64,000 bases of DNA, taken from the NCBI GenBank assembly GCA_006538405.1, contig BJKQ01000004.1:434001-498000 (forward strand). The letters run 5' to 3'. Each line of letters opens with the position of its first letter. Within the stretch, counting starts at the first letter, position 1. Both the position numbers and the translations under genes were made by a program. This stretch comes from Hansfordia pulvinata. Lineage: Eukaryota > Ascomycota > Sordariomycetes > Xylariales. This document shows positions 55,474-64,000 of this stretch, one piece after another. The notes below the pieces were generated by a model, which saw only the letters and a list, made by a program, of their open reading frames with translations, was not told where the DNA came from and did not search any database.

Positions 55474-56303
55474 TTAACCGTCTAGCTTAGCAGGGAAGTT
55501 GCCGGCCTCTGTGTGATGAGTCAGTTTTGCTGTATCTATGCGGCGCGAGCCGTGCACATGATGAGCCGGACAACTTACCTCGCTGTTCATCCCATCGCTG
55601 GTACCAACCGCTGGGGCACAGAGAACGGTAGGCAAGCAGGAACTGCGGGTTGGGTGTTAGCAGACCAATATGATATCGCAGACTATTTTCTGGTCGACAC
55701 CGGGAAGGGGAGCTCGATGGACATACCTGACGGCAGGGGGCAAAGTCCTCGCCCTTGGCGTTGATGCACTTGTGGTAGTCGACGTAGTTCTGCCAGCAGT
55801 GCTTGGTCTGGTTGACGTTGGGGAAACGAGCGTCGACACCTGCAGGGGGGGGGGGGGGGGGGGCCTGTGGTTAGTCAAGAACCGCGAGATTGGGGATGGG
55901 ACGGCGGGTTCTGATAGTCCGGGGGGCGCAAGTGCCCAAATAGTCGAGGTGTAACATCGAATTGGTGCATGGGAGGTTCAATGGTGAATAGCCGCCTCGT
56001 GGATATCGGGTGTCGTCGTTGGCAGGCATGGCAGTCGGGGCTCGGAGATTTTGTGGGAGTATTTGGATTGGGAAGACGAGTACATACCAGCTGTTATATG
56101 TTAGCAGACCGGAATTATAAAGCGGCAGGAGGTAGCGAGGTGCGAATGGCCTCGGGGGGGGAGAGAGAACGGGACGGTGCCTGTGGAGAGCGGTTCTCGG
56201 CAGGGCGGGTAAAGGGCGCGTTTGCGGGTGGCATTGAGATCGAGGCTGACTTACCGGTGACGAACTTGAAGGGCTTGGTCTCGCGCTCCTCGTTGTCGGC
56301 CAT
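55474..56303 (-). CDS. COX12: Cytochrome c oxidase subunit VIb (Cox12)
   Basis: Small subunit of respiratory complex IV on the intermembrane-space side. Minus-strand exons: 56303-56255 (MADNEERETKPFKFVT), candidate microexon 56090-56088 (CTG), 55839-55727, 55642-55579 and 55508-55474. Coding runs VDARFPNVNQTKHCWQNYVD, HKCINAKGEDFAPCRQ, FLLAYRSLCPSGWYQRWDEQ, REAGNFPAKLDG. The twin CX9C-type pattern (HCWQNYVDYHKC and CRQFLLAYRSLC) is intact for import by the Mia40 route. The 3-nt microexon would give VTAGVDAR; skipping it gives VTGVDAR, also in frame, so 87 or 86 residues. The intron after the microexon holds a long poly-C run (plus-strand G, 55845-55863). Head-to-head with another respiratory-type gene. 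Confidence 0.93.
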
Positions 56304-57039
56304 TTTGACAGAGTTGGGGGTATTAGGAGGTGGTGGATTGGGGACGTGTAGTGGTGGGTGGAACGATTGATGATGCGGTAGACGTTGAAGGACGGACGAG
56401 GCCCGGCGCTGGAGGTTTGTTTCGAAAAGAACTGGATCAACCACGGGTCGCTGACTGGAGCTTCAGCCATTGGCCAGCCGGCCGCCCGACTCGCCCGACT
56501 GCGCGGTCCCGCGGGCGGGCTACAGCGGGCAAAGTCTGGGAGCAAGTACCGGTACGGGAAGAGAGCCAGCGCCAGCGGGCAGCCGTGGCTCGAGCGAGCG
56601 ATTTTCGGTGGTCTGATCGGACGATGCGGCTAGCTTTCGCGTACCTGTCTGCAGCAAAGTCCAACTAAGATACTTCCAGCTGTCGCAAGCGACAAAGCCG
56701 AATTGGCCAACCAGAGCGGGCATGCAAAAGGGCGGCTCCAAGGCCCCTGGGTCGGCATTGGATACATGGGAGTGTAAAAGTACCTATACTTTACTTTCCA
56801 GGCACCGCCGCGGAAAGTCTCTGGGCAGTGGCACGATGCGGACCCGTCATTGGCCGACAGCTGCTGCTTGCCTCTCTGCCCGGCCCGCCAGCGCCAGTCA
56901 GAAGACGTCAATTGACCATTGGCGCTCCATCACCAACATTTCCTGAACCTCACTCACCACCGTCTGCCTCCGATCCGACCCAACCTGACCTCGTCGCCCA
57001 ACTGACAATCTCCCCTCCACCCTCAACTTAATCGCCATC
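56304..57039. promoter_or_regulatory. Bidirectional promoter of two respiratory-type genes
   Basis: 736 bp between the start codons of COX12 and the 57040 gene. ATTGG (reverse CCAAT) occurs at 56469, 56702, 56757, 56849 and 56918, all in one orientation. CCAAT-binding HAP-type complexes are established regulators of respiratory genes in fungi; their action here is inferred. Confidence 0.55.
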
Positions 57040-57670
57040 ATGTACGCCACCCGTGCCCTCAGGATGATGCCCACCCGGGCCACCAGAATGATGCCCACTC
57101 GCCGCGCGATGGCTCCCGTTCCCGTACGTTGCCCCCGACCGCTCTCGCTGCCATGAAGATGTCTTGCTGACCCCCCGCCCCCGGAATAGAAGGAGGACCA
57201 GAGTGGTATGTCAATTTCTATCTTCTACTCATGGCCACGCGACACGATCCCTTGAATGCCTTCCCACCGAACCCGACACGCGATCCGATCCTCTCGACGA
57301 CAAATCCGCACCCCCCAGTTCGACTCTCTGCGTGAGAGACATTTTGGCTGACCAATTATTCCATAGCCCACACCATCTCGCAGCGCCTCCGCAAGCTGCG
57401 TCAGATCCCCGCCGAGCTGTGGCCCCTGGGTGAGTTCCCCTTGACTGAAGCTCGGCACGCCCGCGTGCCGACAACGAGCAAGCCCTGCGCAACTGCAACC
57501 AAGGCGGCTTCAAGTTACTTACATATATTCAACCAGGTATTGTCGTTGGCTTCGCTGTCTTCGCTGCCGGCTACTCGTGTGCCCGCAAGTTCATCGTCGA
57601 CAAGAACCTGCGCCTCACCCGCCAGGGCAGAGCCGTCGGCAACGAGCCTGAGGGCGGCGAGCACCACTAA
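57040..57670 (+). CDS. Small mitochondrial respiratory-chain-like protein (NDUFA4/MLRQ-like)
   Basis: Four exons: 57040-57123, a 16-nt exon 57190-57205, 57367-57429 and 57537-57670, all joined in phase. The 98-residue product begins with a basic, Met/Arg-rich presequence with a tandem repeat (MMPTRATRMMPTRRA), suited to mitochondrial import. After AHTISQRLRKLRQIPAELWP comes one membrane segment, LGIVVGFAVFAAGYSCAR, then KFIVDKNLRLTRQGRA. This resembles the fungal NADH-ubiquinone reductase MLRQ (NDUFA4) small subunits. Placement opposite COX12 supports a respiratory role. Other single-span inner-membrane proteins are possible. Confidence 0.62.
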
Positions 57671-58250
57671 GTTATTAGCTACTTCCAATAGCTCAAGTGA
57701 TCCAAAATCGTCAAAAGCAGAGCAAGGCAGACTGAGCTCGGCATGGCCAGGAAAAGATATCCAGATAAAACGGCAGGCGCGCGCGCCCTCTTGCATGGCG
57801 AAGTGGTTTAGACGGGCGCTGCGCCGAGCCGTGCAGCGATTTCTCTTTTGTCAAGCACCCCCCCAGGCACGCACCACCACGTTGCGACTGTACAATCTAC
57901 CAAATTCTATTCACCCACACGACTGGATACCGTGACGTATAGCAGGTGATGGCGGACTGGACTGACAGGTCCATCACGCGTATAGAATGTCTTGAATATG
58001 CGGTCCGTTTGCCTTGTGTTTATGGTATTGCGGTCTCTCGGAGTCCGCACCCGTCACTCGGAGTCCGCAATGAAGGCTGATGATAGACCGTATTGAAACA
58101 ATTTCTTGAGAATTCTCTGTAAAACGCCAACGCTATGCGAGCATCACAAGTTTTCCACCCCATCATCAGAAAAGAGATGTGCCGTAGAGAATGACCCGTG
58201 AACCACCTCCCCATCCAACAAAGTCCCGGTCTGCTGCTTCGTGTCACGTC
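57671..58250. other. Intergenic between convergent genes
   Basis: 3' flanks only; no recognisable element. Confidence 0.5.
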
Positions 58251-58968
58251 CTACTCCGGTTTTGGGCCTGCGACGTCGAGTCCCTCCAGACCCTGCATAG
58301 GGTCGAAGGGCCTGTCGTCGCCTCCTTCGGCAGCACCACCAGCTGCGCCCGAGCTGCCGGCGGCCCTTGCAGCGTCAGCTGCTGCGCGGTCTTCTTCGCT
58401 AACAGCGTTCTCGGCCAGCCAGCTCTCCTGCGTAAATATGCGGTCAGTCAACTTGCTCTGTATGTGATCTCCGCAGCAGCGGAAGCAGTAGGGTGTAGTC
58501 AATAATGAAGAAGGCGGGACAAGGCGGGACAAGGCGGAAACTGAGTGAGACCTACCTGCTCCCAGACGGCCGTTTTGCTTCCCAGCCCTTCCGAGCTGCT
58601 CTTGGGGGCTTGGCGGCGTTGACGCGCAGCACGCGGCCGAAGAACTCGGCCTGGTCCATGTTGTCGATGGCCTCGCGGGCGTCGTCGGCGTCCTCAAATT
58701 CGACGTACGCGAAGCCCCGGTGGCCGGAGCCGTTCTTCTTCTGATGACTGTCGCCGTTCTGCTGCTGCTGCTCCTGCTCCTGGTTCTGATTCTGGTAGAG
58801 GGGATTGCGCTTCGAGGCGGCCGAGGAGCCACCTGCGTCGCTCCGGGGCAGGGAGACGTCGACGATCTCGCCAAAGGGCAGGAAGGCGTCGTGCAGGCTC
58901 TGAGCGGTGGCCTGGGGCGCCAGACCGCCGACGTAGACGGTGGCCTTCCAGCGGGTCGAGTCGGTCAT
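58251..58968 (-). CDS. RRM protein similar to the PPIE/Cyp33 N-terminal part
   Basis: RNA-binding protein, probably nuclear. Minus-strand exons 58968-58556 and 58426-58251. RRM: RNP2-like ATVYVGGLAP, SLHDAFLPFGEIVDVSLP, RNP1-like HRGFAYVEFEDADDAREAID, then FFGRVLRVNAAKP. A Gln/Asn-rich insert (about residues 55-75) interrupts the RRM loop before RNP1. Downstream is the linker segment found after the RRM in PPIE-type proteins, ending in WLAENAVSEEDR, but there is no cyclophilin domain; the protein ends VAGPKPE. Exon 1 reads KGWEA then out of frame; one missing base in the A4 (plus-strand T4) run 58573-58576 restores AKTAVWEQ joining to ESWLAEN. About 196 residues after correction. Confidence 0.8.
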
Positions 58969-60691
58969 GTTGCTGCGGCGGCTGACGAGTCTGCTTTATC
59001 CCGGGCCCTTGTCTTTGTTGGGGAGTGCCTCGGCTCGCTAGCTCAAGATTGTGCTTGCTCTGTATGTCTGGGAGAAGAATCCTGCAACGATAAATAGTCC
59101 CCTTCAAGATGAGTCCGGTATAGCGACCTTGGTGTGTATTTTCCAGGGTTGGTCGTGGGGAGGGTGGGTTGATGCTGCTATATCTAAGGTATCGCGAGAG
59201 CTGGGGGCATATCACGTGGATCAGAGGTTGCTCACAGGCTGGCTTGGTTGCTGAGCCATAGCGCGGAGGTTTGTACGAGTACGAACCCACCACTGGTCCT
59301 GGTCCGTGCACCGAGTGAACGAGCAACATGAGGCTTGTCCTGTAGGTACCGGCGCAGTCGGCATGGACCAGTATCTCAACAACTACGATATCACCGGATA
59401 GTCTCTTGCAGCGATTTTTCTTCTTGATGAAAAGTGACATTATGGGTTTTAAGCGTGCTGTAGTGCGCAGTGTTTCGTTTAAACACACTATCATAAAGGA
59501 AATGCTGTTCTTCTTTAGTGTATATTCGATGTTGGCGGCCGGGTCATCCAACTTAATAGATATCCAATCCGTCATAAGCAGTTTGCACAAGCCACACCTG
59601 AGGCCCCTTGTTCTGAGGTATGATGCCATTCCAAACTCGTCCAACGACAACCGCGGGCTCTCGCGGAAGCTGGAGTGTTCAATGCCATACATGAATGGTG
59701 TTGACAGGCTGAATCGTGGCCAGAACCCCACTATCTGCCAGAAGAGGTATCACCGGGGGTCCAGGTATCCCTGGGCGAAAGACATCGGGAATGTACATCC
59801 AATGCAATGGGCGTTATCTGGCTTGATCGAAGGACGCAACATTGATTGAAGTTGACAGCAACGCATATGCAATTGATCAATACACGTCCAAGGGGCCAAC
59901 ATCACGCAGGGAAAACGTCAGGAGTATTCGAAAATGATATGTTTCTGAGAAAATGTTCCAAATCCATACTCCAGTGACGCACATCTTCTGCTGCCAGCGG
60001 AATCACACGAGTATGCGTACGTGTATGCATCTGATCGGTGCCTCCGCGGCGGGTAGGCCGAGCCCCTCCAAGAGGATCTACGACGAACTGCCAGCAGCTT
60101 ATCGCTCTGGGGCTATTGTCCACGTATCCATCCATGTGTGTTCAGGTACCTCCTGGCTACCGGGTGCTCCCAAGTAATGCTTAGGTACCAAATCAAGGTT
60201 CGGCCCCTACCTTACCTAATGCACTGCAGGCCCAGACGCTCCAGCGAGTCTTCATTACAGCCCATTGCCTTTACCTGGCCCTGGATATAACTAGGTGCTA
60301 CTACAACAATATCCTCATTTATTTCCGGCACTTCGTTCGTTGCTCGAGGAAAGAGCACGGAGGTCTGCAAAGTACCTATAAGAGGTAGGTAAGGGCTACA
60401 TCGCTGGAAGACAGTTCCAGGTTCCAGCTGGAGGTACAAGCTCAGCGGCAGCTTCGAGGCTACCTGGCCTATTATTAGCTGGCCTCCACTGAGTCCAGAG
60501 GTCGCCCACTACCCGCACCCCCTGCAGTGGGTGACCTGGCCTCCCACGCCGCTGCCGCTGCCGCTGCCGCCGCCATCGCCGCCGCCTCATAGCAGCTGCC
60601 CCTCTACATCACCACCTCCTCGTCCCCCCCCCTTTGCACCCTGCGCTGCTCGCCCTCTCCTCTCTCCCGTCTCACCCCCAAACCATCCATC
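58969..60691. other. Intergenic; divergent promoters of RRM and SEC31
   Basis: 1.7 kb. The ORF at 59406-59849 is AT-biased with no motif and is not called. TAGGTACC-type short palindromes occur near 60140-60190. A CTGCCG triplet repeat lies at about 60549-60572 in the likely SEC31 leader. Confidence 0.5.
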
Positions 60692-63600
60692 ATGGTGAGA
60701 CTGCGTGAGATCACGCGGACCGCCGCGTTCGCCTGGTCTCCCGGCACCTCCAAGCCCCTGCTCGTCACCGGCACCCGTGCTGGCGCCGTTGACGCCGACT
60801 TCTCCGACGAGACCAAGCTCGAGCTCTGGGACCTCAGTCTCGACGACCAGGACCAGGCTCTTGAGCTTCAGGCTCCCATTGCCTCTATTGTCACCGACTC
60901 CAGGTAACGCAGCCGCCTCCGAGCCCGTCGCATCCCCACCGCTAACGCCCTTCCCTCCCCCAGGTTCTACGACCTTGCCTGGGGCCCGCCCTCCGATGAA
61001 CACCCCCAGGGCATCATTGCCGGGGCCCTCGAGAACGGCTCCCTTGACCTCTGGGATGCGGAGAAGCTCGCCTCTGGGTCCGAGGCCCTCATGTCCCGCA
61101 CCACCAAGCACACCGGCCCCATCAAGTCGCTGCAGTTCAACCCTCTGCGGGCTCAGATCTTGGCTACCGCCGGTGCCAGCGGCGAGCTATTCGTCTACGA
61201 TGTCTCCGATCCCGAAAGCGCCTTCCGCCTGGGAAATGCCGCCGCGCGCTCTGACGATCTTGAATGCGTCGCCTGGAATCCCAATGTCGCCCACATCCTC
61301 GCCACTGGCGGCGGCCCCTTTGTCACCGTCTGGGATCTCAAGACCAAGAAGGCGTCATTGACCCTCAACAACAACCGCAAGCCCGTCAGTGCCGTTGCCT
61401 GGGACCCCCAGAGCTCCACGAAGCTCTTGACTGCCACCCCGGACGATACGAACCCCGTTATCATGCTATGGAACTTGCGCAACTCCAACGCCCCGAACGC
61501 ACCCTCGAGGGCCACGAGCAGGGTGTCCTCTCCCTGTCCTGGTGTAAGCAGGACAGCGACATCCTCATCTCGAGCGGCAAGGATAACCGTACTCTCGTCT
61601 GGAACCCTCAGACCGGCGAGCGTTATGGCGAGTTCCCAGAGGTCACGAACTGGACCTTCCTGGCTCGCTTCAACCCTCACAACCCCACACTGTCGGCCAC
61701 CGCCTCGTTCGACGGCAAGATCACTGTTCAGACCCTTCAGAACACCAACCCGTCTACTGCGCAAACCACCACCCAAAACAACCTTGATGGCGAGGACTTC
61801 TTCACCCAGGCCCAGACCCAGCCCCAGGGTGCCTCTTTCTCACTGCCCAAGGCGCCCAAGTGGCTTGAGAGGCCCATTGGTGCTACTTTCGGGTTCGGCG
61901 GCAAGCTTGTCGTCTTCAAGCCCAACGTCACTCAGCCCGGCCAGAAGGGCTTCTCTCAACTGGAAATTTCTAGCTTCTCTATCGACTCTAGCATTGGCAC
62001 CGCCACGGATAAGTTCGAGGAGGCGATCAAGACCGGCGACGTGACTGGCATTTGCGAGTCTCACAAGGAGGAGGCCAAGACGGATGAGGACAAAGCCGAC
62101 TGGGAAGTGCTGCAGACCCTTCTGGCCGACAACCCGCGCAAGAAAATTGTCGAATACCTCGGGGTTACCCAGGAAGCCGAGGACAACACTGTGGACGCCA
62201 AGGACGCCTCCGAGTCTGAGCCCGTCGAGAAGCCCGAAAACAAGAACCTCAAGCCCAAAGGTCACAAGAAGAGCATCTCGACATTCTTCACTGACGGTCC
62301 CGAGGGTGACAGCGAGGATTTCCTGACGAACCTGTCCGCCACTAAAGGTGCCAAGACCGATAACCCGTTCAGCCTCCTCCCCGAAAGCGACACAGCTGTG
62401 GACAAGCAGATAACTAAGGCTCTCATGGTGGGCAACTTTGAGAAGGCCACCGAAGTCTGTCTGAAAGAAGAGCGTCTGGCCGATGCATTTGTCATTGCCA
62501 ACTGCGGTGGCAAGGAGCTTGTCGACAAGGTCCAATCGGCCTACCTTTCGCAGAAGACGGGCATGCCCAGCTACCTGCGTCTTCTTGGATCGGTCATTGT
62601 CAAGAACCTCTGGGACGTCGTCTACAACGCCGACCTTGCCGACTGGAAGGAAACCATGGTCACCCTGTGCACATTTGCCGACCCGGCCGAGTTCCCCGAC
62701 CTGTGCGAAGCGCTGGGTGACCGCATTTCCGAGTCGGGCGCCAGGAAGGACGCCTCGTTCTGCTACCTGGTTGGGTCCAAGCTGGACAAGGTTGTCGAGA
62801 TCTGGATAGCTGAGCAGAAGGAGGCCGAAGAAGCCGGCTTCAAGGAGGGCAACGACACGACCTTCGCTGTACACGCGAGAACTCTCCAGCATTTCATCGA
62901 AAAGGTCACCGTTTTCCGCCAGGTGACCAAGTTCCAGGACACAGAGGCTAGCCTGCCCTCGGGTTGGAAGCTGGCCGCGCTGTACGACAAGTATGTCGAA
63001 TACGCCGACATTGTCTCGGCCCAGGGGCAGTTGCAGATTGCACAACGATACCTGGAACTGCTGCCTTCCAAGTATCCCTCGGCCGACCTGGCTCGGGAGC
63101 GCATCAGAACGGCCACTCAAGCCCCTGGCCAACCTGCTGCCAAGCAAGCGGCCAGCAAGACGACGAACAAGGCGGCAGTCGGAGCCCGCGGTTCCTCGTG
63201 GCAACCCGCCCAGTATGGCGGCTTCCAGGCGCCCCAGGCCGCTCCCGGCACGACCCCCGCGCCCTCGTACGGTGCTCCGGCCGCGGCTCCGGCGGCCAAC
63301 CCATACGGTCCCCCGGCCACTTCGGTGCAGCCGCCTGCAGCCAACAACCCCTACGCCCCTCCCGCCAGCGGTGCCGCTGCCACCAACCCGTACGCTCCGC
63401 CCGCCCCCGCGATCGGCAACCCCTATGGCGCTCCAGGATACCCAGCACCGCAGCAGCCGCAGTATGGTGCTCCCCAGAACCCCGGTTACATGCCCCCGCC
63501 TCCCCCCATGGCCGGTCCTCCCAGAAGCTCCACCCCTTCGTCCAAGCCGCCTCCGTCCCGTAGCGTGGATGCCGGCAGCTGGAACGACGTGCCGGTGGTT

Positions 63601-64000
63601 TCAAGACCCCCGCCAAGGAAGAACACGCCCAGCGTTGCTCCAGTGACTGGTCCCTGGGGTGGCCAGTCTCCGTCGGCACCGCCCAGAGTCCTTACTCCAG
63701 AGGTTCTGGGGCTACTCCGCCGCCGCCACCGCCCAAGGCAGGGGCTCCTCCCCGTGTCATGTCTCCTCTTGGTGCTGGAGTGCCTCAGCCTGGCTCGATC
63801 CCGCCGCCTCCCCGTGCTGACTCGGCCGCTTCCAACCCCTATGCCCCTCCTCCGGCAGCTCAAACCCCCGGGGCAGGCGCCGGTTTGCCTCCCCCCCTCC
63901 GATGAGCAACATGGCACCCAGGGGCAACACACCCTACGGTGCTGCTCCCAGCCGCTACGCCCCGGCACCCTCGGCACCAGGGAGCCAGCCTCCTCAGCAA
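60692..64000 (+). CDS. SEC31: COPII coat subunit Sec31 (3' end beyond window)
   Basis: Outer-coat scaffold of ER-to-Golgi COPII vesicles; pairs with Sec13. Exon 1 60692-60903, intron 60904-60963 (GCTAACG branch), exon 2 onward. N-terminal WD40 propeller: [94 protein letters not shown]. Then the helical ACE1 region ([39 protein letters not shown]) and a Pro/Ala/Tyr-rich region rich in NPYxPP repeats that binds Sec23. Three one-base losses break the frame: C4 at 61491-61494 (NAP to ERTLEGH), about 63684-63687 (before SPYSRGSG) and C7 at 63891-63897. An essential coat gene is unlikely to be a pseudogene. No stop by 64000 after correction. Confidence 0.93.

Noticed and set aside
59406..59849. 147-codon ORF upstream of SEC31
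   Set aside because: AT-biased, no domain, irregular composition; probably chance.

Overview
This window is nuclear DNA of a filamentous ascomycete (Pezizomycotina, most likely Sordariomycetes). Its genes have short introns with GTRNGT-type donors and CTAAC/CTAAT branch sites. They encode eukaryotic housekeeping proteins in GC-rich coding sequence. Between them lie AT-rich, transition-laden repeats that look like the product of repeat-induced point mutation (RIP). No bacterial operons, rRNA, CRISPR array or convincing tRNA was seen.

Layout. 0-6 kb: a 2EXR-like protein, an N-terminal alpha-methyltransferase (NTM1 type) with a long octamer repeat in its first intron, and a SET lysine methyltransferase. 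6-17.9 kb: an accessory island with a decayed coding-like block, AT-rich tracts, a dispersed repeat family, several small secreted or orphan proteins (8403, 10778, 12308, 15530) and a kinase-like protein with an N-terminal signal or anchor. 18-29.4 kb: a CLC chloride transporter with an in-frame stop, a CIR_N-domain protein (possible splicing factor), three poorly characterised proteins and a KxDL protein. 29.4-37.0 kb: 7.7 kb with no gene I can support. 37-52 kb: DGK1, a PHO84-type phosphate transporter, a multi-exon orphan, a short-chain dehydrogenase and a DUF4238 protein. 52-64 kb: a dense housekeeping block with ribosomal protein eS10, Sde2, COX12, a small respiratory-chain-like protein, a PPIE-like RRM protein and SEC31, which runs off the end.

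Two observations matter most. First, many clear genes (NTM1, SET, CIR_N, the 43.3 kb gene, DUF4238, RRM, SEC31) change reading frame without a plausible intron. Ten of eleven such changes equal one missing base, often in a short homopolymer. Several hit genes expected to be essential, so consensus deletion errors are a better explanation than pseudogenes, and any automatic annotation of this contig will break these genes. Second, some gene structures are easy to miss: a candidate 3-nt microexon in COX12, an 8-nt first coding exon in the CIR_N gene, and a six-cysteine secreted protein that no single ORF shows.

Neighbouring genes do not form one pathway. The clearest pairing is the head-to-head COX12 and respiratory-protein genes, which share a 736-bp promoter with five same-orientation ATTGG (CCAAT) boxes. 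I found no convincing new multi-gene system. The most novel material is the small-secreted-protein and repeat island at 8.4-16.1 kb.
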